From positions 1 through 17,318 of the forward strand of contig JAIRYX010000245.1 in assembly GCA_031267635.1 (NCBI GenBank): a stretch of 17,318 nucleotides of DNA, given 5' to 3'. The translations under genes were made by a program, and so were the position numbers. Source of the DNA: Planctomycetaceae bacterium. Its GTDB lineage: Bacteria > Planctomycetota > Planctomycetia > Pirellulales > Thermoguttaceae. Shown here in pieces: positions 1-7,270 of this stretch (positions are counted from its first letter, which is position 1; every line of letters begins with the position of its first letter). The notes beneath the pieces were generated by a model. The model was not told where the DNA came from and did no database searches. It was given only the letters and a program-made list of their open reading frames with translations.

Positions 1-1
1 T

Positions 2-340
2 GAACAAGGTAAAGAGTATCCGCTTGATTTCCCGCGAAAATTATTCGATGAAACTGTTCCTGCGGAAATTCGTTTGGTTGTCAGTCGCGGCGAGATTCAG
101 CAAGTCATTGATAAGAATACGATCGAAACTCCGAATGCCTTTCCGAATCCTGCATCGCTTTCACCTGATATTGACGGTAAATATACGGTGTTATTCGGTC
201 AACCGGAACAACAAACCGTTCATTGTTACCACATTGACGAAGAGGGAAAGTGTTTGGCATGGGGAGAAACCGAAGTTTTTGTGAAAAAATCGGAAAATCC
301 AACTACTACCTACGGCATGGAAAAACTTATTTTTGAATAA
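2..340 (+). CDS. 3' end of an unrecognised protein gene (truncated by window edge)
   Basis: An open frame runs from the first bases of the window to a TAA at 338-340 and gives about 112 residues with no internal stop. The in-frame TTG at 74 is probably not the true start, because the frame is open and protein-like upstream of it (EQGKEYPLDFPRKLFDE...). The piece is mixed polar and hydrophobic with many predicted beta-type stretches, no membrane segment and a single cysteine, and it ends in GMEKLIFE. I do not recognise a family. It looks like the C-terminal domain of a soluble or exported protein whose beginning lies left of the window. No hairpin terminator is visible directly after the stop. 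Confidence 0.6.
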   Translation, partial: EQGKEYPLDFPRKLFDETVPAEIRLVVSRGEIQQVIDKNTIETPNAFPNPASLSPDIDGKYTVLFGQPEQQTVHCYHIDEEGKCLAWGETEVFVKKSENPTTTYGMEKLIFE

Positions 341-443
341 AATAGACATTGTAAATTATGACGTCAAATAATAATTCAAAATCAACAAATTGACAAATTT
401 GCTTATTGATTATTTTATTGATACGATTGATTTTGCTGCAAAC

Positions 444-464
444 ATACAACATACAACATACAAC
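444..464. repeat. 7-bp tandem repeat (ATACAAC x3)
   Basis: Three perfect head-to-tail copies of ATACAAC, followed by a degenerate fourth (ATAACAC). It lies in the non-coding stretch 341-649, which is otherwise AT-rich with no protein-like frame. The unit length is not a multiple of three. Confidence 0.7.
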
Positions 465-649
465 ATAACACACGATTCAGCAGTTTCTTCAAAGAAACAG
501 CAAGTGAAATTGTTTCGGCAATTTCTATTGTGTCAATAAATGGATTAACTTAAGTTGATAGGATTCCTTGAACCACTGATGATTAAAGGTTGTCCTCTGT
601 TTTTGGGTTTCAATAAAAAAAATTAAAATTTTTCAAGGAGAAAATATTG

Positions 650-790
650 ATGAAAAAGGTACTAGTAATGGCTAGCTGTTTTTATTTATCCGTCTTCAGT
701 TTAACATTTTTTTTAACATTTTTTTTGATGGGAAACGATGATATAGTCTGCCCTGATATATTCTCACGCTTGAAAATGCAGCTTTTATGA
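650..790 (+). CDS. small hydrophobic ORF, 46 aa, possibly a gene remnant
   Basis: ATG at 650 is preceded by AAGGAG at 635-640, nine bases upstream, which is one of the better ribosome binding sites in the window. The peptide starts MKKVLVMASCFYLSVFSL and continues with two LTFF steps, so it looks like a signal peptide or single membrane helix followed by about 20 polar residues. The TGA stop overlaps an ATG at 787 (ATGA) that opens a 59-codon frame to 966 running into the 21-bp repeat array. The pair could be a frameshifted gene, a real translationally coupled pair, or chance. Function is not recognised. The LTFF duplication comes from a direct repeat of TTAACATTTTTTT in the DNA. Confidence 0.3.
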   Translation: MKKVLVMASCFYLSVFSLTFFLTFFLMGNDDIVCPDIFSRLKMQLL

Positions 791-880
791 ACTCACGTTA
801 CGCAGATGCTCAAAAATCAAAAAACGACCTCTCAAAGTCTCAAGAGTCCCTCGTATTTCTTCGAGCGAGCGCCGGAAATC

Positions 881-1069
881 GGAAATTTGACGTCGTGAAC
901 GTAAAATTTGGCGTCATAAACCGAATTATTGAAGCCAATAACCGAATTATTGAAGCCAATAAATGAATTATTGAAGCCAATAACCGGATTATTGAGGCCA
1001 ATAAATGAATTATTGAGGCCAATAAATGAATTATTGAAGCCAATAAATGAATTATTGAGGCCAATAAAT
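881..1069. repeat. 21-bp tandem repeat array, 7 good plus 2 degenerate units
   Basis: Seven contiguous copies of a 21-bp unit occupy 923-1069. The core is AATTATTGAAGCCAATAA, varying at a few positions (GAAGCC/GAGGCC, AACC/AAAT ends). Two more diverged units in the same register lie at 881-901 and 902-922 and resemble each other (15 of 21 bases). Because 21 is a multiple of three, frames through the array give perfect heptapeptide repeats: ELLKPIN on the plus strand from 929, and SFIGLNN and LLASIIH on the minus strand. None has a convincing start site or a globular flank, so I call it a repeat rather than a gene. The longest frames are 929-1255 (+, 108 codons) and 832-1149 (-, 105 codons, TTG start). 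Confidence 0.9.
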
Positions 1070-1170
1070 GACGTTGGGAGTTCCCAAACTGACTTCGGGA
1101 CGTTCCCTAAACCCTTATCAATAAAGAATTTCGAGAAAATGAACCTCAAAAGCCAAGAATTGCTGTCTCC

Positions 1171-1232
1171 GATGGGACGTCGGAGCCCCGCGAGCCGGCG
1201 TCCGAGAGAAAAATCTGGACGCGGGTGTGTCC
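1171..1232. other. GC-rich block with two imperfect hairpins
   Basis: By my count about two thirds of these bases are G or C, in a region that is otherwise AT-rich. GACGTCGG (1176-1183) faces CCGGCGTC (1195-1202), and GGAC (1217-1220) faces GTCC (1229-1232). It lies just downstream of the aroA stop on the minus strand, so it could act as a transcript end, but no T-run follows on that strand. It may be a small dispersed repeat. Confidence 0.35.
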
Positions 1233-1273
1233 TGAATGTTCACTGCTATGCGTAACATGAGATAGTAATTGTC

Positions 1274-2632
1274 TCAAGCGTCTCCTGTTGTCCCTTTGGG
1301 AATGAAAACCGAATTTGCAATGGGAATACTTTTAGGAACGATAATGGCGTCAAGATCGTCAAAAAATTTCGGATATGTTTTAGCGACGCAATTGGCGTCG
1401 TTGATTTCAACGTTGGGAATGTTTAATCCGGCAATTGCAAAACTCATTGCCATACGGTGATCGTCATACGTATCAATCGCAATTTTTCCTTCAGGAAATG
1501 CTGATGGAGGAGTAATCGCAAGACCATCTTCCCATTCTTCCACTGCCGCTCCGAATTTACGAAGTTCTTTAGCAAGAGCGGTAATGCGGTCGGTTTCTTT
1601 GTGGCGGATGTGCGCGACATTCGTAATTCGCGTTGTTCCTTTTGCAAATAACGCCGTTACGCCAAGCGTCATCACCGTATCGCTGACAGCGTTCATGTCT
1701 GCCGTGATACCGCATAATGTTTCGCCGCCGATCACCGTTGTCGATGCGGAATCAAATTTCACACGGCAACCCATTTGTTCAAGAAGTCGGCAAAAATCAA
1801 TATCGCCTTGCAAGCTTTTTTCGGTCAGATTGGGAACCGTTGCGCTTCCTCTTGTTATCGCGGCGGCGGAAAAAAAATAACTTGCCGCAGATGCGTCCGG
1901 CTCAATATCGTATTCAAACAACTGTCCCGCCGGAATATTATAATGACCGTTTACCGTGAAACGCGAAAAATCCTCTGCCGCGTTAACGTAAACGCCGAAC
2001 GCACGCATCACCTCCAACGTCATTTGAATATATGGTTTAGAAACAAGATCGCCGTTGACTTGCAAAACGACTCCCGAATCGCTTATCGGTGCCGCAAGCA
2101 ACAATGCGCTGAGAAATTGACTTGAAATATTGCCGTTGACCGTTGCACTGCCGCCGAAAGTTCCCTGCCCGCCGATAAGAACCGGCGGACAATTGTTTTT
2201 CGTCTCCGATTGAACATCTGCTCCCAGTTGTTTTAACGCGGCAAGCAAGTCGCCGATAGGACGCTCGTGCATTCGCGGTTTTCCGTAAATTCTATAACGG
2301 CAGTTTTGCGCCGCCGCTAACGTTGCGGTGAGAAAACGGGCTGTCGTGCCGCTGTTGCCGACATAAATTTCCGCCGATGCGTTGGGGAATGTTCCGCCGT
2401 GTCCTGTAACGGTCATTGTGGATTGTTTTTTGTCGTGTTGCACGGACAACTCGAGCATTCGTAACGCTTCAAGCATCACTTGCGTATCTTCGGAATCCAA
2501 TGCGTTATTCAATTGCGTCGCTCCGTTTGACAACGCCGCGCAAATGAGCGCACGATTCGTCACACTTTTTGAGCCGGGTGGGAAAACCGTACATTGGATA
2601 GGATGAGATAATCGTATTTTTTGTGAATTCAT
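1274..2632 (-). CDS. aroA: 3-phosphoshikimate 1-carboxyvinyltransferase (EPSP synthase)
   Basis: Sixth step of the shikimate pathway: transfers enolpyruvate from PEP to shikimate-3-phosphate in the cytoplasm. The 452-residue protein has the family motifs in order: GSKSVTNRAL (20-29), GNSGTTAR (92-99), RPIGDL (124-129), SQFLSALLLAAP (171-182), EPDASAASYF (244-253), the catalytic Asp region DMNAVSD (312-318), KETDR (345-349), DDHRMAM (390-396) and the late lysine in VAKTYP (416-421). It is slightly longer than the usual 430 or so residues, with a short C-terminal tail (VPKSIPIANSVFIPKG). ATG at 2632 is preferred over a TTG one codon upstream. Neither has a clear Shine-Dalgarno. The site equivalent to Pro in the E. 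coli NAGTAMRP motif is Phe here. The gene is divergent from the SDR gene across a 246-bp gap with no obvious operator. Confidence 0.97.
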   Translation of the reverse strand: MNSQKIRLSHPIQCTVFPPGSKSVTNRALICAALSNGATQLNNALDSEDTQVMLEALRMLELSVQHDKKQSTMTVTGHGGTFPNASAEIYVGNSGTTARFLTATLAAAQNCRYRIYGKPRMHERPIGDLLAALKQLGADVQSETKNNCPPVLIGGQGTFGGSATVNGNISSQFLSALLLAAPISDSGVVLQVNGDLVSKPYIQMTLEVMRAFGVYVNAAEDFSRFTVNGHYNIPAGQLFEYDIEPDASAASYFFSAAAITRGSATVPNLTEKSLQGDIDFCRLLEQMGCRVKFDSASTTVIGGETLCGITADMNAVSDTVMTLGVTALFAKGTTRITNVAHIRHKETDRITALAKELRKFGAAVEEWEDGLAITPPSAFPEGKIAIDTYDDHRMAMSFAIAGLNIPNVEINDANCVAKTYPKFFDDLDAIIVPKSIPIANSVFIPKGTTGDA

Positions 2633-2878
2633 CAAACATTCAATTTTGTAAAAATCAATACTATCATTTTATTGTTTCTCTTATTTTAACGAATCATTCT
2701 TCCATTGGCAACATCGTCAATTGAGAACAAAGTAACGAGAGGGATTGTTTTCAATACCGGAAACGGATAAAATATTTCAACTTGTAATGAAGAGATTTCG
2801 ACAGGATTGAATAATAAACAAAATCATGTTCATCTTGTCCAACTCATAATACTTTAGAGAATATTCGCGGCGTAAAAA

Positions 2879-3682
2879 ATGAGTTATTGGCAAAATAAAG
2901 TCGTTGTTGTCACGGGCGGGTCGAGCGGTTTAGGACGGATGATTGCGGAAACGTTCGGCAACGCCGGTTCGCGACTCGCGATTGTTGCTCTTGAAAACAA
3001 CGATGTTCAGCGTGCGGCGGAGGAAATGACGGCGGCGGGAATTGAAACGTTTCCTCTTTGCGCGAATATTACCAAACAAGACGACGTGAACCGCGTATTT
3101 CACGACATTGCGGAACATTTTGGACAAATTGACGTGTTAGTCAATAATGCCGGACGTTCTATGCGCGGGCGTGTTCTTGAAACAACGCCGGAGCAATTTC
3201 AATCGCTGTTTGAGCTAAACGTGCTCGGTACCATTCGTTGTACGCAAGCTGCCGTGCCGCATCTTCGGAAAACGAAAGGACACATTATTAATATCGGTTC
3301 GCTGGCGGCAAAAAGTGCGTCGCGTTGGGTAGGAGCGTATCCGGTTTCCAAATTTGCCGTTGCCGCGTTTTCACAACAATTGCGTCTTGAACTCGCGCCG
3401 GAAGGAATACATACGTTGTTAGTTTGTCCCGGCCCGATTCAACGCGATTCGGAGCGTTTGTATCAATTGGAAGGAATCGCAGGCGTCCCCGAAAATGCTT
3501 TACAACCCGGCGCGGGTGTGAAAGTCGGAAAGATTTCTCCGAAATATCTTGCCGAAAGAATCCTCAAAGCGTGCGAAAAACGCAAGCCGGAACTCGTCAT
3601 TCCCGCGCGTGCGAAAATTTTATTTGCCATCGCACAGCTTTGCCCGTCGTTCGGCGATTGGCTTGTTTTGAAAAACACATGA
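2879..3682 (+). CDS. short-chain dehydrogenase/reductase (SDR), classical type
   Basis: NAD(P)-dependent oxidoreductase of 267 residues with a single Rossmann domain. Visible landmarks are the cofactor motif TGGSSGLG (12-19), NNAG (89-92), the structural Asn in FELNVLG (114) and the catalytic Ser141, Tyr154 and Lys158 in the YPVSK context. The last 50 or so residues (ILKACEKRKPELVIPARAKILFAIAQL) resemble the substrate-loop and C-terminal helix region of DltE/YqjQ-like SDRs. The substrate cannot be told from the sequence. The start ATG at 2879 has no strong Shine-Dalgarno (AAAAA precedes it), but the protein begins where the family does. It stands alone, divergent from aroA and convergent with the VanZ-like gene, with 79 bp to the latter's end and no clear shared terminator. 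Confidence 0.93.
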   Translation: MSYWQNKVVVVTGGSSGLGRMIAETFGNAGSRLAIVALENNDVQRAAEEMTAAGIETFPLCANITKQDDVNRVFHDIAEHFGQIDVLVNNAGRSMRGRVLETTPEQFQSLFELNVLGTIRCTQAAVPHLRKTKGHIINIGSLAAKSASRWVGAYPVSKFAVAAFSQQLRLELAPEGIHTLLVCPGPIQRDSERLYQLEGIAGVPENALQPGAGVKVGKISPKYLAERILKACEKRKPELVIPARAKILFAIAQLCPSFGDWLVLKNT

Positions 3683-3761
3683 AAGGGGATTTAACAACTT
3701 GTGGAGGTCATTACGCTTGAAAATCGTGAGAAGTATAGTTACAACTTTTCAAATACGCCAA

Positions 3762-4139
3762 TTATTTTCCGACTCGTGTCAAATAAAAAATCTTACGGAG
3801 TAATTTCATCCAAAGAAGCGACGCGACAAGTCCCAGCGACGCGCCAATCGCGTCTTCCAACAAATCTTCCAGTCCGCAAGTTCGCGGCGGATTAAAATGT
3901 TGTGCCATTTCCGTAAAACAACCGAAAAGATATAACGCCATGAGCGTCCAGAAAATGCGCGGCTTCGGCTGCGAACATGTTGTCATAAACGCGAGGATAA
4001 AGAAAAAAACAGCATGAACGCCATATTCCGGCGCGTGGATTTTCCCACGAAACGGAGAACGAGCAAGAAGTAAATAAACGTAAAATATCCAAAGACAACC
4101 TGTAATTCCCGCGACAAATCGATAAAGCCATTGTTTCAT
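3762..4139 (-). CDS. VanZ-like integral membrane protein
   Basis: A 125-residue protein with about four membrane segments (roughly 8-27, 37-56, 61-76, 97-112). The VanZ-family signature is readable: Glu77 and Gln80 in FTEMAQHF, then PPRTCGLEDLLEDAIGASLG (84-103) with Arg86 and Asp92. VanZ homologues are membrane proteins, some linked to teicoplanin or antimicrobial-peptide tolerance, but most have no defined role. I chose the ATG at 4139 (GAGAG five bases upstream) over a TTG four codons earlier. It lies 151 bp downstream of comF on the same strand, beyond a terminator-like hairpin, so it is probably transcribed separately. Confidence 0.85.
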   Translation of the reverse strand: MKQWLYRFVAGITGCLWIFYVYLLLARSPFRGKIHAPEYGVHAVFFFILAFMTTCSQPKPRIFWTLMALYLFGCFTEMAQHFNPPRTCGLEDLLEDAIGASLGLVASLLWMKLLRKIFYLTRVGK

Positions 4140-4210
4140 TAGGTCTCTCAAATATTACTCTTGAAAAAGGATTTCTATTTTAAAATATTCGTCATAAACT
4201 CGTGTTCCGT

Positions 4211-4259
4211 GGCAAAAAAAATTAAAATTGAGATGATAAGAGGTTTCCTCAAAAATCTC
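4211..4259 (-). terminator. probable rho-independent terminator of comF
   Basis: Read on the minus strand, GAGAT / ATCTC (4255-4259 with 4230-4234) encloses GAGG-AAA-CCTC (4250-4240). A T-rich tract follows, including eight Ts (4221-4214). It lies about 30 bp after the comF stop and before the VanZ-like start. Confidence 0.5.
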
Positions 4260-4290
4260 TCTATTTTTTTCTGAAAAACTTTTCTCCCTT

Positions 4291-5070
4291 TTATGGTTTT
4301 TCTTCTTTCATTGTTCTGCCGTAAACCGCGATACGAACCGACGCCGCTCCCGCCTCTCGCAGCACTCGTGCCGCCTCGTTGCATGTTGCGCCGGTTGTCA
4401 TAATGTCATCGACAAGTAAAACATGCTTTCCCGCAAGTAATTCTTTTCGTCCGACAAACGCGAACGCACCGCGAACATTATTGAAACGGTGGTTAGGTTT
4501 GAGATTAAATTGCGGTTCGGTGTAGCGTGTTCGATGTAAAAAGTTGAGACATACGGGAATTTTTAATTCGGTTCCGATTTCTTTGGCAAAAAATATCGGA
4601 TTATTGACGCCGCGAAAAAAACGGCGAACAAAGTGCATTGGAATCGGCACAACCAAATCCGGCGTACCGTGCCGTAATTCCTGTTCCCGAACCGACATAA
4701 AAAGCCGTGCCATGTTGCTGGAAATAATACCGTCTCTATCATGTTTCATCCGAAGAATCACCAAACGTAATAACTCTGAATACTTTCCTAAAATCGTAAC
4801 TCCAGAGAATTGAAACGTTTGTTGCCAACATTCAAAACATCCGTCTTTGTTGGAATGTCCGCCCGGCATTAAGAATCCGATAGCGCCGCATCGCGGACAA
4901 TATTCCCACAACGAAACAATCATTTTTTCACAACAGAGATCGCAAAACAAGTGTTTTTTATGAACACGATCAAGCGGTTTTTGACATGCCAAACAGTTTG
5001 GCGGACAGATCAGGTCGGCGACGTCAAAAAGAAAACCGTAAATATACTTTTTCACAAAATTATAAACCAC
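4291..5070 (-). CDS. comF: ComF-family phosphoribosyltransferase-like protein
   Basis: A 259-residue ComF/GntX-type protein. The N-terminal third carries paired cysteines typical of the double zinc-binding region: Cys22, 26, 29, 43, 46/47, 58, 61, 78, 81. The C-terminal half is a type I phosphoribosyltransferase fold with the PRPP-binding motif VLLVDDIMTTGAT (217-229) and the upstream PDLVVPIPMHFVRRFFRG segment (137-154). In naturally competent bacteria ComF helps handle incoming single-stranded DNA. Elsewhere its role is unclear. The start is a GTG at 5070 with no evident Shine-Dalgarno. It begins where ComF proteins usually do and is preceded by a 104-bp gap after the DUF4190 gene, so it may be the last gene of the operon to its right or have its own promoter. 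Confidence 0.92.
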   Translation of the reverse strand: MVYNFVKKYIYGFLFDVADLICPPNCLACQKPLDRVHKKHLFCDLCCEKMIVSLWEYCPRCGAIGFLMPGGHSNKDGCFECWQQTFQFSGVTILGKYSELLRLVILRMKHDRDGIISSNMARLFMSVREQELRHGTPDLVVPIPMHFVRRFFRGVNNPIFFAKEIGTELKIPVCLNFLHRTRYTEPQFNLKPNHRFNNVRGAFAFVGRKELLAGKHVLLVDDIMTTGATCNEAARVLREAGAASVRIAVYGRTMKEEKP

Positions 5071-5174
5071 GGCTATTTCACTGTGATAAGAAAAATTCTA
5101 TCATTTGGAATCTTTAACAACCTAGTATAAGATTTTCATTGCGACGAATTTTGATAGGTTTTCATTGTTCCTCA

Positions 5175-5756
5175 CTACCCAAATAACAGCGATCCAATTA
5201 AAAAAAAGCATAAAAGCAAAGAAAAAATGGTTCCCATAACAATCGCAAAAATTGCACGCCCCATTCCTTTCTTTTCGGGATGTTTGCGGAGATGAATCAA
5301 AGCAATAATACCGAGTGTCAACGCAATCGGCGCTGGAAAAACCGCAATAGCAAGCAATCCGGCATAACTCGCGAGAATAGCAATACCGGAAGTGTGAATC
5401 GGCAAAATCCAGGAAAGTGATGAGTCGGAGGAGTCGGAAGGATAAGGAATATTTCGCGGTATATCTTTGGGATTGTCGGGAAGGTACGGACGCAATGTCG
5501 AAAAACAAGTATCACAAACGCGAAAGCGACGATTCGGAAGCGTGAGTTGCCGTTTCCAATTTTCAACAAGTACCGGATCGGAACAGTCGGCTTCATAATC
5601 GGTGGTCGCTTTGATTGCCGTTTCTTTCATCGTTTGCCAACTTGGAGATTTTTCCGGCGTGTACCCTTGTTGAAAAGCGTAAGCGAACGCATAATTGGGA
5701 ATCACGTTCCCTTTTTTTTCTTCCAGTAAACAATGACAAAATGCACATTTCGGCAT
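5175..5756 (-). CDS. Zn-ribbon-like protein with C-terminal DUF4190-type membrane domain
   Basis: A 193-residue protein. It opens with MPKCAFC, where Cys4 and Cys7 form a CxxC knuckle that can pair with CDTC (Cys81/Cys84) to bind a metal. A polar, Pro/Ser-rich linker (95-115) leads to two or three membrane segments (about 120-158 and 165-191) with the layout of DUF4190 (small residues, LTLGIIALIHLRK, GMGRAIFAIVMG). The longer frame up to 5882 is rejected as the start. ATG at 5756 has the strong Shine-Dalgarno GGGAGGG (5769-5763) six bases upstream, placed inside the end of the DUF2752 gene, whose stop lies one base before this ATG. That spacing implies translational coupling. The biochemical function is unknown. 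Confidence 0.85.
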   Translation of the reverse strand: MPKCAFCHCLLEEKKGNVIPNYAFAYAFQQGYTPEKSPSWQTMKETAIKATTDYEADCSDPVLVENWKRQLTLPNRRFRVCDTCFSTLRPYLPDNPKDIPRNIPYPSDSSDSSLSWILPIHTSGIAILASYAGLLAIAVFPAPIALTLGIIALIHLRKHPEKKGMGRAIFAIVMGTIFSLLLCFFLIGSLLFG

Positions 5757-5757
5757 T

Positions 5758-6264
5758 TTATGCCCTCCCAAAATGAAACTTGAAACCAACCCCAAAAGCA
5801 TTTTCAACAATAGCAAGCGTCGGCGGACGCAGTATTTCAAAAAATTCAAACGGCAGATTTCTAACAATAAAAAACAGGACAATCACGACTAAAACTGCCC
5901 AATAAACCACATTTTGATACGGAAACGGCAATCGGATTTGCAAAAACGCCGCAAAAAAACATCTTGTCGCTGAAAAAATTATTAGCGGCAACATCGATAA
6001 TACTAATGGATTACATCTTACACTGTCAATCAAATGACCACGCAACAAAAAATGCGTTGCCCGCAACGAACCGCAACCCGGACAATATAAATTGGTTGCT
6101 GTATGAAACGGACATGCGGGAAAACCGTAATCCGCTGGATGCCGATATGCCAAAATTCCGCAAAACAAAATTCCAACCGTAATTCCTCCTACGAAGAATA
6201 ATAAATTTTGCCGAAACAAAGATTTTCGAGCAAATTCTTTTTCGAGCGTTTTTTTTTGCGTCAT
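5758..6264 (-). CDS. DUF2752 family membrane protein
   Basis: A 168-residue protein with three or more membrane segments (about 22-40, 88-106, 119-135). It has the DUF2752 core: CPFH (51-54), LYCPGCGSLRATH (59-71) with its CxxC pair, and NPL (85-87). These cysteine, histidine and arginine residues are the family hallmark, and their role is not established. ATG at 6264 follows the CD225 gene's stop by 14 bp and has no clear Shine-Dalgarno, so translation may depend on the upstream gene. The rest of the frame past the third helix (RPPTLAIVENAFGVG) is extra polar tail. Confidence 0.9.
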   Translation of the reverse strand: MTQKKTLEKEFARKSLFRQNLLFFVGGITVGILFCGILAYRHPADYGFPACPFHTATNLYCPGCGSLRATHFLLRGHLIDSVRCNPLVLSMLPLIIFSATRCFFAAFLQIRLPFPYQNVVYWAVLVVIVLFFIVRNLPFEFFEILRPPTLAIVENAFGVGFKFHFGRA

Positions 6265-6278
6265 TGAATAAACGGCAA

Positions 6279-6620
6279 CTAATTCATATTTATATTATTA
6301 GTGGCGGCTGCAATGCCGAAAATCACAATATATGCAACACATATTACCGCCCAACCAACGATACCTATAATCAGGTACATTTTTGCTTTTTTTGCATTTT
6401 CCACCGCTTGATGGTAATTTCCTGAACCTTTTGCGGAATTTGCCTGTACCGCATAAATAATACCAATGACTCCAAACGGCACGCAACAAAACAAGGTTTC
6501 CAAAATTGCCCAAACTAAATAGTCCGGCACGTGTTGCGGCGTACCACCGCTGAACGAATCATCATCTCCCACATAACTTGCGGCGTATGGATTAACGTCA
6601 TTTTTCTCGTATTCACTCAT
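6279..6620 (-). CDS. CD225/dispanin (IFITM-like) family membrane protein
   Basis: A 113-residue protein. A polar N-terminus (MSEYEKNDVNPYAAS) leads to the CD225 signature: VPDYLVWAILETLFCCVPFG (31-50), then IGIIYAVQANSAKGSGNY (52-69), AKKAKMYL and a second membrane segment (about 82-106). The family includes vertebrate interferon-induced transmembrane proteins. Bacterial members are common but functionally uncharacterised. ATG at 6620 has AGGAGC (6631-6626) five bases upstream, a good Shine-Dalgarno. It is the first gene of a tight minus-strand set with the DUF2752 and DUF4190 proteins. A 10-bp palindrome lies 50 bp upstream and is a candidate operator or leader hairpin. Confidence 0.9.
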   Translation of the reverse strand: MSEYEKNDVNPYAASYVGDDDSFSGGTPQHVPDYLVWAILETLFCCVPFGVIGIIYAVQANSAKGSGNYHQAVENAKKAKMYLIIGIVGWAVICVAYIVIFGIAAATNNINMN

Positions 6621-6669
6621 TTTTTGCTCCTAGTTCTCGAAAAAGCAGGTTTTGTATTTTTCATAACAA

Positions 6670-6692
6670 AGAGATTATTTTCAATAATCTCT
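6670..6692. promoter_or_regulatory. 23-bp palindrome upstream of the CD225 operon
   Basis: A perfect 10-bp inverted repeat (AGAGATTATT, spacer TTC, AATAATCTCT), 50 bp before the start of the CD225-family gene. Its length and position fit a dimeric repressor operator. It could also form a hairpin in the leader RNA. Neither is proven. Confidence 0.45.
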
Positions 6693-7029
6693 CATTCTTC
6701 AGTGTAGTGTAACAAATTTTGGAAAAAATACAAGAAGTTCCATGAGAAAGTCGCCCCTGAAAAAAACTCCGTAACGATTCAGTCGCCCAGCCAAAGATAC
6801 TAAAACTACTTTAGGGAACTTCCGTTACAATAAGTTAGAGTTTAGGAACGACTTCTAATCTGTTACAAATTAGGTCAGTATATTCTTTTTATTTATTACA
6901 AAGCATACACCCCTTGTATGTTTTTTTTTTTGCTAAATTAACACGTACTCGGATAACGTTATGGTATTTTGTCCAAAACTGAACCCCTTTTCCAATTTTT
7001 TAGGGGTAGCTCCAATCGTAGGAATCGAA
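6693..7029. other. non-coding stretch with a degenerate element terminus
   Basis: No protein-like frame on either strand. TAGGGAACTTC at 6812-6822 matches the terminus of the MITE-like element at 16360-16460 over 11 bases. GTTACAA occurs twice nearby. Otherwise nothing recognisable. Confidence 0.4.
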
Positions 7030-7160
7030 ATCAAAAACCTTATTTTTTCAAAGCGTCCTTAATTTCTTTAATTTTATCAGGTGGATATTAAAGAGACTAA
7101 GGACGCAAGGGACGGGAGATTGTCAGTATTTGATGGGGCTTGAAAAATAAGGGTTTTGAT
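7030..7160. repeat. 131-bp nested inverted repeat
   Basis: Outer arms 7030-7051 and 7139-7160 pair with about two differences (ATCAAAA..CCTTATTTTT..CAA). Inner arms 7053-7070 and 7089-7106 pair at 16 of 18 positions, around GCGTCCTTA / TAAGGACGC. A 32-base unpaired segment (7107-7138) sits only on the right side, and the inner loop is 18 bases. It lies 110 bp before the 434-aa exported protein gene. It could be a MITE-like element or a structured leader or small RNA. Confidence 0.75.
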
Positions 7161-7270
7161 AACTGATTACTTCCCCCTCAAACGCCCCCAAAATGTAAAA
7201 CAATCAGAAAAATATTAGTTGATTACCGTTCAGTAGTATATTTCAAAACGTATTCAAAGTAAAAAATAAA

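Noticed and set aside
923..1069. Possible CRISPR array
   Set aside because: The units are 21 bp and directly contiguous, with no unique spacers and no cas genes nearby.
1269..2606. Several plus-strand frames across aroA
   Set aside because: They are all shadows of the well-supported aroA gene on the minus strand.
3701..3895. 64-codon plus-strand frame after the SDR gene
   Set aside because: It runs into the VanZ-like gene in antisense and has no protein character. GGAGG-like bases before it appear fortuitous.
5757..5882. N-terminal extension of the Zn-ribbon/DUF4190 protein
   Set aside because: It overlaps the DUF2752 gene in another frame, while the ATG at 5756 has a very strong Shine-Dalgarno and starts on the cysteine knuckle.
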